DNA from: a virus
Reading direction: 5' to 3' (one strand)
IMG/VR virus record: IMGVR_UViG_3300027770_000072
Location: 1 to 55,309 of that record
DNA: 55,309 bases
Part shown: piece by piece, positions 30,484 through 37,511 of the stretch
How positions within the stretch are numbered: position 1 is the stretch's first letter
Layout of the letters: every line of letters starts with the position of its first letter
Made by a program: the position numbers and the translations under genes
Notes under the pieces: generated by a model
Database searches by the model: none
Told to the model about the DNA's origin: nothing
Seen by the model: the letters and a program-made list of their open reading frames with translations, nothing else

Positions 30484-30828
30484 ATGGAAGAAATGTATAT
30501 GATTGAAAATAGACGAGGACGGCTAAGATACTATCTTAGAGATGCTAAACTAAGGGCTAAGAAAAAATCATTACCCTTTGACTTAGATTTAAATTTTTTA
30601 GATTCTATCGCCACTGACAAATGCCCAATTTTTGGGACGCCATTTATTTTTGGAGAAGCAAATAAGTTGTCGCCTACTTCTCCGTCTTTAGATAGAATTA
30701 TTCCATCTAAGGGTTATGTTAAGGACAATGTTGTTTTTATTAGTCATAGGGCAAATACAATAAAGCATAATGTAGTTGGGCCGGATGACTTATATAAAGT
30801 AGCCGATTGGTTACGTAGTAAAATATAG
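30484..30828 (+). CDS. Putative His-Me finger / HNH-type endonuclease
   Basis: 114 residues. The C-terminal part CPIFGTPFIFGEANKLSPTS, then SLDRIIPSKGYVKDNVVFIS and RANTIKHN, matches a phage family I recall as an HNH or endonuclease VII-like core (Asp-Arg-Ile, Gly-Tyr, Asn-Val spacing). The usual zinc cysteines are mostly missing, with a single Cys seen, so activity is uncertain. It occupies the site where a tRNA-Met-like start was duplicated. An internal ATG at 30496 is also possible. Confidence 0.6.
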   Translation: MEEMYMIENRRGRLRYYLRDAKLRAKKKSLPFDLDLNFLDSIATDKCPIFGTPFIFGEANKLSPTSPSLDRIIPSKGYVKDNVVFISHRANTIKHNVVGPDDLYKVADWLRSKI

Positions 30829-30834
30829 AATAAT

Positions 30835-30921
30835 GGAAGATAGGCTGCATGGCGCGGACACGGTCTTGAAAACCGTCCCACTGTTTACACGGTGACAGTT
30901 CGATTCTGTTATCTTCCTCCA
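30835..30921 (+). tRNA. tRNA-Ser (TGA)
   Basis: Acceptor GGAAGAT/ATCTTCC, stem ACGGT/ACCGT with loop CTTGAAA, class II variable arm, T-loop TTCGATT, T73 CCA. Confidence 0.93.
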
Positions 30922-30926
30922 AGTTA

Positions 30927-30989
30927 AGGATCGGTTCAGCAAATAAATACATTCAACTTTTAATTGAAACCGTAAAAAACGATCCTGTT
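30927..30989 (+). ncRNA. AGGAT-CAGCAA-CCTGTT RNA element 2
   Basis: Terminal stem AGGATCG (30927) / CGATCCT (30980) then GTT, with CAGCAA after the 5' strand. The inner hairpin TTCAA-CTTTTAA-TTGAA has the exact shape of an anticodon arm (loop reading UUU). 63 nt in all. Confidence 0.65.
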
Positions 30990-31009
30990 ATATCTAGTGT
31001 AAATAGACA

Positions 31010-31621
31010 ATGAATCATATTGACAAATTAAAAAGTAAACTTGACTCTGTTAAAACAACAGAAAGAATTTTACCCACCCATGAAATAGAACAAAAATATA
31101 TAGATAAAATATATGAATTGGATTTATCTTCTGAAATAGATTCAGATACAATTGTAAATTTAATTTATAAGTTCAAAGAACAATATCCAATATCAAATAC
31201 ATCAAATCTTTTTTCTTGGCATAGTAATTATGATACTCATAGAAAAACATCAGATTTTAACACATTGATAAATGTAATAGAGAATAAATTAAAGTTAATT
31301 GAGACTAATGATAGAGATGGAGCTGTAAATAAAGTTTTAGATAGTTGGGTGGCAATATATAATAAAACAGAATATGCACAATGGCATAGCCATTCAGATA
31401 ATAGTGGTAGTAGATGGTCAGTGGTTTATTATGCAAAAGCAGAAGAAAATTGTGCTCCTATAGTTTTTAAAGATTTAGAAATAGTGCCTAAAACAAATAT
31501 GTTATTAGTATTTCCTTCCCGAGCCTATCATATGGTAAGAAAATCACAATCTGATATAGAAAGAATAATCTTTGCAGCAAACCTAGATATAGTTTATATA
31601 AAAAATAAAATATCTCCCTAA
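31010..31621 (+). CDS. 2OG-Fe(II) dioxygenase-like protein
   Basis: 203 residues. A helical N-terminal ~120 residues, then the core: YAQWHSHSDNSGSRWSVVYY (His cluster), VFKDLEIV, MLLVFPSRAYHMV (distal His), RIIFAANL. Similar in design to the gene at 22193. The last 10 nt overlap tRNA-Trp. Confidence 0.78.
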   Translation: MNHIDKLKSKLDSVKTTERILPTHEIEQKYIDKIYELDLSSEIDSDTIVNLIYKFKEQYPISNTSNLFSWHSNYDTHRKTSDFNTLINVIENKLKLIETNDRDGAVNKVLDSWVAIYNKTEYAQWHSHSDNSGSRWSVVYYAKAEENCAPIVFKDLEIVPKTNMLLVFPSRAYHMVRKSQSDIERIIFAANLDIVYIKNKISP

Positions 31622-31685
31622 TGTAATGGCAGCATACCGGTCTCCAAAACCGTTAGTCAAGGTTCGAGTCCTTGGGGGGATGCCA
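31612..31685 (+). tRNA. tRNA-Trp (CCA)
   Basis: Acceptor ATCTCCC/GGGGGAT, loop CTCCAAA, T-loop TTCGAGT, G73 CCA. Its 5' end overlaps the upstream gene's stop. Confidence 0.93.
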
Positions 31686-31699
31686 ACTAAATAGAATGT

Positions 31700-32320
31700 A
31701 TGTTCTACTATCAAACCAATTTTGATTTTTCACTTGCTTCTAAACAATATATAAAAAATATATATAAGCATAAGTTTAATCAAAATTACTATCATGACCT
31801 TGAATCAGAAAAACTGATATCACCTATCAGCCCGCCGGGTAGAGAAATAGTTAAGTTTCTATCAAAATATAATCTTAATATTATCTATCAAGGGATAATA
31901 GCATTCACTAGTAATAGTGATACTTGGTTTGAAGGTAATCCGCATGTTGATATAATGCGAATTAATAATGAACAAGTTCCAATAAGAACAAGATTCAATG
32001 TAATGATCGAGGGTAATATTGATGATACTATGTATTGGTGGAAAGATATTAGTTGGGGAAGCGAGCAATTAGTACAAAATAAATTTACACTTAAATCAGG
32101 TAGTACTTATGATTCATATAGTATCCCTGGTAATAGTACAAAAGAAAGATGGGATTATATGGGTGAGCCATCTGATAAAAAAGAAAGACTATTAAGCCCA
32201 AGTGCATTTGTAAGAACAGATTGCACACATACAGTAAATGTTTCCTCTGGTCCAAGACTAATAATCTCTGTAGCTTTTGCTGAAACATTTGATGATATAG
32301 TTAGTAGATTAAATAATTAA
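31700..32320 (+). CDS. 2OG-Fe(II) oxygenase / cupin-like protein
   Basis: 206 residues. NPHVDIMRINNEQ (His-x-Asp), RFNVMIEG, TMYWWKD, then SAFVRTDCTHTVNVSSGPRL (distal His) and IISVAF. Resembles the aspartyl/asparaginyl hydroxylase-like jelly rolls. A CTAAATAG box precedes it. Lies between tRNA-Trp and tRNA-Leu(TAG). Confidence 0.7.
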   Translation: MFYYQTNFDFSLASKQYIKNIYKHKFNQNYYHDLESEKLISPISPPGREIVKFLSKYNLNIIYQGIIAFTSNSDTWFEGNPHVDIMRINNEQVPIRTRFNVMIEGNIDDTMYWWKDISWGSEQLVQNKFTLKSGSTYDSYSIPGNSTKERWDYMGEPSDKKERLLSPSAFVRTDCTHTVNVSSGPRLIISVAFAETFDDIVSRLNN

Positions 32321-32322
32321 CT

Positions 32323-32407
32323 GCCCTGGTGGCGAAATTGGTAGACGCACCAGATTTAGGTTCTGGCGCCGAAAGGCGTGTCGGTTCGAGTCCGACCTAG
32401 GGCACCA
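32323..32407 (+). tRNA. tRNA-Leu (TAG)
   Basis: Acceptor GCCCTGG/CTAGGGC, stem CCAGA/TCTGG with loop TTTAGGT, class II variable arm, T-loop TTCGAGT, A73 CCA. Confidence 0.95.
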
Positions 32408-32417
32408 CAAAAACTCG

Positions 32418-32455
32418 CCTTGACTGATGGCGTATAATGAGATAAGTAATCAGTC
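32418..32455 (+). other. 9-bp perfect hairpin
   Basis: TTGACTGAT / ATCAGTCAA enclose about 20 nt that include TATAAT. The TTGACT-TATAAT distance is too short for a promoter, so it is recorded as a structure. Confidence 0.5.
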
Positions 32456-32465
32456 AATAAATTTC

Positions 32466-32539
32466 GGGGGATTGATGTAATGGTAGCCTGGGACCTTTGC
32501 AAGGTTTTCGCAACAGTTCGATTCTGTTATCCTCCACCA
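32466..32539 (+). tRNA. tRNA-Ala (TGC), copy 2
   Basis: Acceptor GGGGGAT/ATCCTCC with the G3-U70 alanine pair, loop TTTGCAA, T-loop TTCGATT, A73 CCA. Confidence 0.95.
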
Positions 32540-32544
32540 ACTTT

Positions 32545-32659
32545 AGGATACTAACAGCAACATTTAACATTCCAAACTTTGGGTTGTGGGTTCAAGTCCC
32601 ATCAGTAGCAATACTGTAGATCAATGGTAGATCAAAAGTCGTTAAAAATGTATCCTGTT
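32545..32659 (+). ncRNA. AGGAT-CAGCAA-CCTGTT RNA element 3 (long, with T-arm-like module)
   Basis: Terminal stem AGGATAC (32545) / GTATCCT (32650) then GTT, with CAGCAA near the 5' end. The 115-nt interior contains TGGG-TTCAAGT-CCCA (a tRNA T-arm look-alike), CAGTA-GCAA-TACTG (GNRA loop) and GATC-AATGGTA-GATC. The tRNA-like module recalls bacterial YrlA-type Y RNAs. Confidence 0.65.
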
Positions 32660-32665
32660 AAATAT

Positions 32666-32742
32666 GCGTGATTAGTTCAGCATGGAAGAACGCTACCCCG
32701 ACACGGTAGAGGTCAAAAGTTCAAATCTTTTATCACGCACCA
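32666..32742 (+). tRNA. tRNA-Val (GAC) with C33
   Basis: Acceptor GCGTGAT/ATCACGC, stem CTACC/GGTAG with loop CCGACAC, T-loop TTCAAAT, A73 CCA. Position 33 is C instead of the near-universal U. Confidence 0.9.
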
Positions 32743-32761
32743 TGAATACGATAAATAATTA

Positions 32762-32837
32762 CGCGGGAAGGGCCCGGTCACCGGCGAGGTCTCATAAGCC
32801 TTTGCAATCCTTGGTTCAAATCCAAGTCCCGCATCCA
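32762..32837 (+). tRNA. Initiator-like tRNA-fMet (CAT)
   Basis: C1 opposite A72 (CGCGGGA / TCCCGCA), the mismatch that marks bacterial initiators, loop CTCATAA, T-loop TTCAAAT, T73 CCA. The anticodon stem has only two of the usual three G-C pairs. Confidence 0.85.
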
Positions 32838-32852
32838 ATAACTAGTGTAAAT

Positions 32853-33089
32853 ATGAATCCATTAGATTTTAAAACCCAGCAAGTAGCAAACTCTATATTA
32901 GATTTATTGGAGTTAGCCTACACGCAAGATAAAAAAATCACATGGAGAACAATATTTACATTTTTACAATATCCTCCCGAATCATGGGAAGATGATGAAG
33001 ATATTGATGATGTAATTGAAATTAAATCAGAAAGTGATTTAGTTTTATTAAAAGCAATGGTTAGCAGTAAATTTGCAACCAAACATTAA
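32853..33089 (+). CDS. Small acidic hypothetical protein
   Basis: 78 residues from MNPLDFKTQQVANSILDLLE. The longer ORF upstream runs through tRNA genes and is not real. Helical with an acidic stretch (WEDDEDIDDVIEI). The next gene starts immediately after its stop. Function unknown. Confidence 0.65.
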   Translation: MNPLDFKTQQVANSILDLLELAYTQDKKITWRTIFTFLQYPPESWEDDEDIDDVIEIKSESDLVLLKAMVSSKFATKH

Positions 33090-33326
33090 ATGATTGAATA
33101 CATAACTACATTTCTTGCCCTGTTCTTTACTGATGTGTTTTACACATATTATCTAAGAGCAATTCAAAATGATGAGGCATTAAAATCAAGTGTATGGGCA
33201 GTGGTAGTTTTTTTCATTGCAAGTATTGCAGTAATTAACTATACTAGTGATCATATGTTATTGATTCCAGCATGTCTTGGCGCTTTCTGCGGCACGTTTG
33301 TTGGAATGAAAATTAGAAAGAAATAA
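33090..33326 (+). CDS. Small membrane protein
   Basis: 78 residues with three hydrophobic segments (YITTFLALFFTDVFYTYYL, VWAVVVFFIASIAVINY, LLIPACLGAFCGTFVGM) and a basic C-terminus. Starts directly after the preceding stop. Function unknown. Confidence 0.7.
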   Translation: MIEYITTFLALFFTDVFYTYYLRAIQNDEALKSSVWAVVVFFIASIAVINYTSDHMLLIPACLGAFCGTFVGMKIRKK

Positions 33327-33328
33327 TT

Positions 33329-33402
33329 CTCGGTATGGTGAAATGGTATCACTCTGCGTTTGGGACGCAGGAGCGGAAGTTCGATTCTTCCTACCGAGAC
33401 CA
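33329..33402 (+). tRNA. tRNA-Pro (TGG), copy 2
   Basis: C1-G72 acceptor CTCGGTA/TACCGAG, stem CTGCG/CGCAG with loop TTTGGGA, T-loop TTCGATT, A73 CCA. Confidence 0.94.
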
Positions 33403-33418
33403 TTGAAAGGAAATTGTT

Positions 33419-33604
33419 ATGAGTAAAGGTAGTAGCCCAAGACCGTATAGTGTAAGTCAAAATGAATTTGGATCTAACTTTGATAAGATATTTCGTAAGC
33501 CCTCAAGAAAAGATATTGAGGATGCCCAAAATGAGCAAGAAGCATTTGACTATATAGTGAGAACATTGTATAATACTGAAGAAGGAGATAAACAATGCAA
33601 GTAA
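33419..33604 (+). CDS. Conserved small phage protein
   Basis: 61 residues, MSKGSSPRPYSVSQNEFGSN then FDKIFRKPSRKD. The GSSPRP...SVSQ opening is common in T4-like marine phages; function unknown. Good AAAGGAA site. Overlaps the next gene's start by 10 nt. Confidence 0.75.
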   Translation: MSKGSSPRPYSVSQNEFGSNFDKIFRKPSRKDIEDAQNEQEAFDYIVRTLYNTEEGDKQCK

Positions 33605-33864
33605 GAGCAAAACATATTTTAGTTCAATCATTGAACGAAGCGGTTACATTAAAAGAAAAGATTTCAATGGGTGAGGATTTTTCAGCCTTAGCAAAGATTC
33701 ACAGCAAGTGTCCTAGTGGACAGAATGGTGGAGATTTAGGAAGTTTTCAGCGTGGACAAATGGTAAAGCCTTTTGAAGATGTTGCGTTTGGTATTGATGT
33801 TGGTCAAATTAGTGGCCCGGTACAAACACAATTCGGCTATCATTTGATTCAACGTACTGCTTAA
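33595..33864 (+). CDS. Parvulin-type peptidyl-prolyl isomerase
   Basis: 89 residues, a single PpiC/parvulin domain: AKHILVQSLNEA, DFSALAKIHSKCPSGQNGGD, LGSFQRGQMVKPFEDVAF and GPVQTQFGYHLIQ. Catalyses proline isomerisation in protein folding. No signal peptide, so cytoplasmic. The stop overlaps the next start (TAATG). Confidence 0.92.
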   Translation: MQVRAKHILVQSLNEAVTLKEKISMGEDFSALAKIHSKCPSGQNGGDLGSFQRGQMVKPFEDVAFGIDVGQISGPVQTQFGYHLIQRTA

Positions 33865-34388
33865 TGAATACGGTTATACCAATTGTTTCAGCAGAAAGAA
33901 ATTGTGATGGATGCACAGTTTGTTGTGACGGTTGGTTAGCAGGCAAAGCAAACGAACATTATTTTTATCCTGGACAAAAATGTCACTATGTTAGTGATAA
34001 AGGTTGTACTATCTATGAAAATAGACCGGAAATACCTTGCAAGACATTTAGTTGTGGTTGGCTATTAGATAAGGAAATTCCTGAATGGATGAAACCTTCT
34101 AGTATACAAGCAGTTATAATCTCAGCGAAAGATGGTTCGTTTAAAATCCAACATGAAACAGTATCCTTAAAGGTATTTTCTTGGCTCAAACGATTATATC
34201 GACAAGGGAAAATTAAAACGACCCAATCAGAAGAAGAATTTTTATTAGAAATAAATCAAGCTATTATTAAATACGGGAAATATTTAATGTTGCTAGATAT
34301 AGAAGAATTAAACAATGAGACTCCGAAAAATTTTGAAATAATGATTGATTCATTGCACAGATTAAGTATGAAAGATAAGCCTCGTTAA
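33864..34388 (+). CDS. YkgJ-like cysteine-cluster protein
   Basis: 174 residues. Cysteines cluster in CDGCTVCCDGWL, KCHYVSDKGCTIYENRP and CKTFSCGWLL, the zinc/iron-chelating pattern of YkgJ-family proteins. The C-terminal half is helical. Its last bases overlap a tRNA 5' fragment (34379). Function in phages unknown. Confidence 0.78.
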   Translation: MNTVIPIVSAERNCDGCTVCCDGWLAGKANEHYFYPGQKCHYVSDKGCTIYENRPEIPCKTFSCGWLLDKEIPEWMKPSSIQAVIISAKDGSFKIQHETVSLKVFSWLKRLYRQGKIKTTQSEEEFLLEINQAIIKYGKYLMLLDIEELNNETPKNFEIMIDSLHRLSMKDKPR

Positions 34389-34404
34389 CTCAGTGGTAGA
34401 GTGT
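34379..34404 (+). pseudogene. tRNA 5'-half remnant
   Basis: GCCTCGTTAACTCAGTGG plus TAGAGTG equals an acceptor strand and D-arm, very like the 5' end of tRNA-Val(TAC) at 34971. No anticodon arm follows; the HNH gene does. Looks like the stump left by an HNH insertion. Confidence 0.6.
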
Positions 34405-34448
34405 CTTTTTTGTTCAACTATGATAAATACTTGAGCAAGGAGATAATT

Positions 34449-34985
34449 ATGTACAACTGTAGTCAATGTGATAAAGAGTTTAGTAACCATAGAGCATTAA
34501 ATGCACACCAAATAGCGCATAAAGATAGAGCAAGTAGATATTCAATTGATAGAAAACAACCGGACTCTAAGTATAATACAATATTTAAATGTTTATGCTG
34601 TGAGAAAGAAATGAGATACAATCACGGAACAACAAATAAATTTTGTTCCATAGCATGTAATTCTAAATATCAATGGGAAAAGATATCAATTCCTAAAATT
34701 GAAAGCGGACAAGGTGGAAATTTAAAAAGGTATTTAAAAGAATTATTTGGGGATAAATGTTCTGAATGTGGACAAGAAGGTAATTGGAATAACAAGCCAC
34801 TTGTGTTACAATTAGATCATATAGACGGTGATAGTGATAATAACTACCCAAATAATGTAAGATTACTTTGTCCTAACTGCCACACTCAAACAGAGAATTT
34901 TGGTAGTAAAGGAAAAGGTAGTAGGTATAAGAAGGTAACTAAAAGAAATAGTTATTTAAGAGAATATAAGGCCTCGGTAGTTTAA
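34449..34985 (+). CDS. HNH endonuclease with zinc finger, inserted at tRNA-Val
   Basis: 178 residues from the ATG after AAGGAG. N-terminal C2H2-like finger (YNCSQCDKEFSNHRALNAHQ), a second Cys pair region (CLCCEKEM...CSIAC), then an HNH core: CSECGQEGNW, LQLDHIDGDSDNN, YPNNVRLLCPNCHTQTENFG. The last codons (ASVV, stop) lie within the first 15 bases of tRNA-Val. A tRNA stump at 34379 and an intact tRNA-Val at 34971 flank the gene, as expected for a homing-type insertion that rebuilds its target. Confidence 0.88.
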   Translation: MYNCSQCDKEFSNHRALNAHQIAHKDRASRYSIDRKQPDSKYNTIFKCLCCEKEMRYNHGTTNKFCSIACNSKYQWEKISIPKIESGQGGNLKRYLKELFGDKCSECGQEGNWNNKPLVLQLDHIDGDSDNNYPNNVRLLCPNCHTQTENFGSKGKGSRYKKVTKRNSYLREYKASVV

Positions 34986-35044
34986 TGGTAGAACGCCATC
35001 CTTACACGGTGGATACGGGAGTTCAATTCTCCAACGAGGTACCA
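34971..35044 (+). tRNA. tRNA-Val (TAC)
   Basis: Acceptor GCCTCG/CGAGGT, stem CCATC/GGTGG with loop CTTACAC, T-loop TTCAATT, A73 CCA. Its 5' 15 nt double as the HNH gene's 3' end. Confidence 0.93.
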
Positions 35045-35193
35045 AGAGACAGCGGATAAGTTACATTATCCAGTATGAGTCGCTAAGGTAGCTAGCTAAT
35101 CCTTAGGGCAGGTAATAGTACACGATTGTGATGTAACAGGTGAGTAGTGATCTACTTCACAGGGGATACCTCAAGAATGGCCTCCACCAATAA
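35045..35193 (+). ncRNA. Structured non-coding spacer
   Basis: No ORF. Hairpins GGATAA-GTTACA-TTATCC, CTAAGG / CCTTAG around a TAGCTAGCTA palindrome, and GTGAGTAG / CTACTTCAC. A candidate small RNA between tRNA-Val and tRNA-Gly. Confidence 0.45.
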
Positions 35194-35267
35194 GCGGGAT
35201 TAGTTAAATGGTAGAACGGGACCTTGCCAAGGTTCGGACAGGAGTTCGATTCTCCTATCCCGCTCCA
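35194..35267 (+). tRNA. tRNA-Gly (GCC)
   Basis: Acceptor GCGGGAT/ATCCCGC, stem GGACC/GGTTC with loop TTGCCAA, T-loop TTCGATT, T73 CCA. Last tRNA of the array. Confidence 0.95.
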
Positions 35268-35283
35268 AAGATAAAGTAAAAAT

Positions 35284-35820
35284 ATGGCCCATCAACAACA
35301 ATTCAACTATATACAAAAATTGAAATTAAAATACCCAACTCAATTCTTTAATAAAAAAGTATTAGAAGTTGGAAGTCTTAATATCAATGGATCAATAAGA
35401 ATGTTCTTTACTGAATGTGATTATTTGGGCATTGATGTTGGGCCCGGTAAAGATGTTGATTTAGTCTGTGAAGGTCAAAATTTAGATCATCCAAACGAAA
35501 CATACGATACTGTAGGTAGTTGTGAATGTTTTGAACATAATCCTCATTGGGTAGAGACATTTAATAATATGCATAGAATGACTAAGCCCAAAGGTTTAAT
35601 TTTTATGACTTGTGCCACTACAGGTAGACCAGAACATGGCACCACTCGTACTAGTCCACAAGATAGTCCATTGACCACAGGCATAGGATGGGAATATTAC
35701 AAAAACTTAACAGTAGAAGATTTTGTACAGAACATGGACCTTGACAACATGTTTTTAGCATATGAATTTGAAATAGGCGCCCCACATCAGGATTTGTACT
35801 TCTACGGCATCAAACGATAA
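35284..35820 (+). CDS. Class I SAM-dependent methyltransferase
   Basis: 178 residues. Motif I KKVLEVGSLNINGSIRMFF, motif II YLGIDVGPGKDVDLVC, later YDTVGSCECFEH and MTKPKGLIFMTCATTGRPEH. Similar enzymes occur near glycan or surface-modification genes; substrate unknown. It ends 11 nt inside the convergent acetyltransferase. Confidence 0.8.
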   Translation: MAHQQQFNYIQKLKLKYPTQFFNKKVLEVGSLNINGSIRMFFTECDYLGIDVGPGKDVDLVCEGQNLDHPNETYDTVGSCECFEHNPHWVETFNNMHRMTKPKGLIFMTCATTGRPEHGTTRTSPQDSPLTTGIGWEYYKNLTVEDFVQNMDLDNMFLAYEFEIGAPHQDLYFYGIKR

Positions 35821-36250
35821 GTTTGCAATAGGCATTAACATCTAATTCACTAGTTTCCCACAATGAGGCAAGACTAAATCCTGCACTTTCATACGTGGGC
35901 CAACTAGACCTTTTGGGGTAACTCCAAATATAGTTAGCACCCTCATTTATTCCTTTATCAATAGTAGCAACTAATAGTATTTTTCCTATGCCTTGTTTTC
36001 TATATTCCGGAAATACAAACAATCCCCTAGATCGATAAGAATTGTCGTGGCACAAGTGACCACTATTGACACCTACTATTTTGTTATCTAATTTGTAACC
36101 AAAAAAGGTAGGAGTAGATATCATATTTTGCATATCATATCCCCCTAAAAAATTCATAGCACTATGAGTTTCTATGGTACTTTCTCTAGTGGGCCAAAGA
36201 TGAATATTCCAAATTTGGTAAATTTCTCCAAAGGTGATGTTAAGTATCAT
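35810..36250 (-). CDS. GNAT acetyltransferase (minus strand)
   Basis: 146 residues from MILNITFGEIYQIWNIHLWP. Acetyl-CoA motif: RSRGLFVFPEYRKQGIGKIL (Arg/Gln-x-x-Gly-x-Gly loop), then ATIDKGINEGANYIWSYPK and YESAGFS. Transcribed against its neighbours from a short divergent AT-rich region (36251-36305) with TAAATATA boxes. Substrate unknown. Confidence 0.82.
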   Translation of the reverse strand: MILNITFGEIYQIWNIHLWPTRESTIETHSAMNFLGGYDMQNMISTPTFFGYKLDNKIVGVNSGHLCHDNSYRSRGLFVFPEYRKQGIGKILLVATIDKGINEGANYIWSYPKRSSWPTYESAGFSLASLWETSELDVNAYCKLIV

Positions 36251-36305
36251 TGATGTATTTAATATAGCTAAATATAAATGACATAAATATATAAGAGGTA
36301 ATATT

Positions 36306-36542
36306 ATGCAGTTTTTAGACAAAATTAAACAACGAATGAAATTATTAGTTGATAAATCAATCGCAAGTGAAGAAATACAAAAACAACGAATAGAGATGTG
36401 TAATTCATGCGAACACCTGTTACATTTTACTAGACAATGTAAGAAATGTGGATGTGCAGTGGATGCCAAAACAAAATTATCAAGCAGCAGCTGTCCAGTA
36501 AACAAATGGCAGGTAGTTATATTCCCTAGTAGGATTGAGTAA
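36306..36542 (+). CDS. Small zinc-ribbon-like protein
   Basis: 78 residues: helical N-terminus, then MCNSCEHLLHFTRQCKKCGC and SSSSCPVNKW, five or six cysteines in CxxC/CxxCxC spacing, a likely zinc site. Recalls phage DUF-type zinc-ribbon proteins. AGAGG precedes the ATG. Confidence 0.72.
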   Translation: MQFLDKIKQRMKLLVDKSIASEEIQKQRIEMCNSCEHLLHFTRQCKKCGCAVDAKTKLSSSSCPVNKWQVVIFPSRIE

Positions 36543-36546
36543 TTAT

Positions 36547-37500
36547 ATGTGGCAGCTTGGTGAAAATGATTGGATAAAATATGGTTGGGGGAAAAACTTA
36601 TCTTCAACTTGGTCACCGGGTGAATATTTGTATATAGATTTGAGTAATCACTCAGTCAGTGATTTGCCGGTAGCAGAATGTGCAAAAATAGCAGTAGAAA
36701 ATATTGAAAAAACTTATCCCGGGCCATATACATTGATGTGTAGTGGCGGACAAGATAGTCAGGCAATGATTTCATGCTGGCTACAAGCAAATGTTCCATT
36801 TAACATTGTTTCTATTCGTTATATATCAGAAGGTATATTTTTTAATGAACATGATTTAAAAACTTTGGAAACTTTTGCAAAAAATCAAAATCTAACAGTT
36901 GAATATAAAGACTTTGATGTAATCAATTTTTTGGAAAATGAGTTAGATTTTTACGCAAATGAATATGATTGCTCTAGTCCGCAAATTTGTACCCATATGA
37001 AAATGTCAGAATTAATAGAATCTGGTACAGTGTTATTCAGCGGAAATTATATATCAAAACCAGAAATTAATAATGGTAATATTTATGGAAAAGGTTGGGC
37101 TGTAAATTATACATTGTTTGGGATGCATAGATACTCATTAAAAATTTCAACCAAAAATAAGACAATTATTCCTTTTTTTCTAGCGCATAATTCAAATTTA
37201 GCCTTTTCTTTTCCTGCACCAGACAATACTACACCCGCTATATCCGTGACGGTTACTAATATAATAAACAAATATCATAGAAGTGACTTTCCAATAATAT
37301 TACCCCCTCTTAAATACACCGGATTTGAGGAATTAAAAAATTATTATGATAAATACTATAGTAGAATAAATACAATTACAAGATTGACATTTGCTCATAA
37401 ACCTAGCAAAAGAATTTTTGATTTGTTGTTTAGGTACCCGTACGAAAAAGCAGGTAAATGGTGCAAAACACATTTACATTTACAAAAATTTATATTTTAA
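36547..37500 (+). CDS. PP-loop ATPase (N-type/asparagine-synthase-like)
   Basis: 317 residues from MWQLGENDWIKYGWGKNLSS. The PP-loop YTLMCSGGQDSQAMISCWL starts near residue 61. The C-terminal 200 residues lack the zinc cysteines of QueC. Probably an adenylating ligase or amidotransferase-like enzyme; substrate unknown. A TTG 12 nt upstream is an alternative start overlapping the previous gene. Confidence 0.7.
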   Translation: MWQLGENDWIKYGWGKNLSSTWSPGEYLYIDLSNHSVSDLPVAECAKIAVENIEKTYPGPYTLMCSGGQDSQAMISCWLQANVPFNIVSIRYISEGIFFNEHDLKTLETFAKNQNLTVEYKDFDVINFLENELDFYANEYDCSSPQICTHMKMSELIESGTVLFSGNYISKPEINNGNIYGKGWAVNYTLFGMHRYSLKISTKNKTIIPFFLAHNSNLAFSFPAPDNTTPAISVTVTNIINKYHRSDFPIILPPLKYTGFEELKNYYDKYYSRINTITRLTFAHKPSKRIFDLLFRYPYEKAGKWCKTHLHLQKFIF

Positions 37501-37511
37501 AGAGATAAAAC

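Noticed and set aside
32418-32440. TTGACT ... TATAAT as a promoter
   Set aside because: Only 7 nt separate the hexamers; the site is better explained by the 9-bp hairpin.
32682-32852. N-terminal extension of the ORF ending at 33089
   Set aside because: It runs through tRNA-Val and the initiator tRNA; the real start is 32853.
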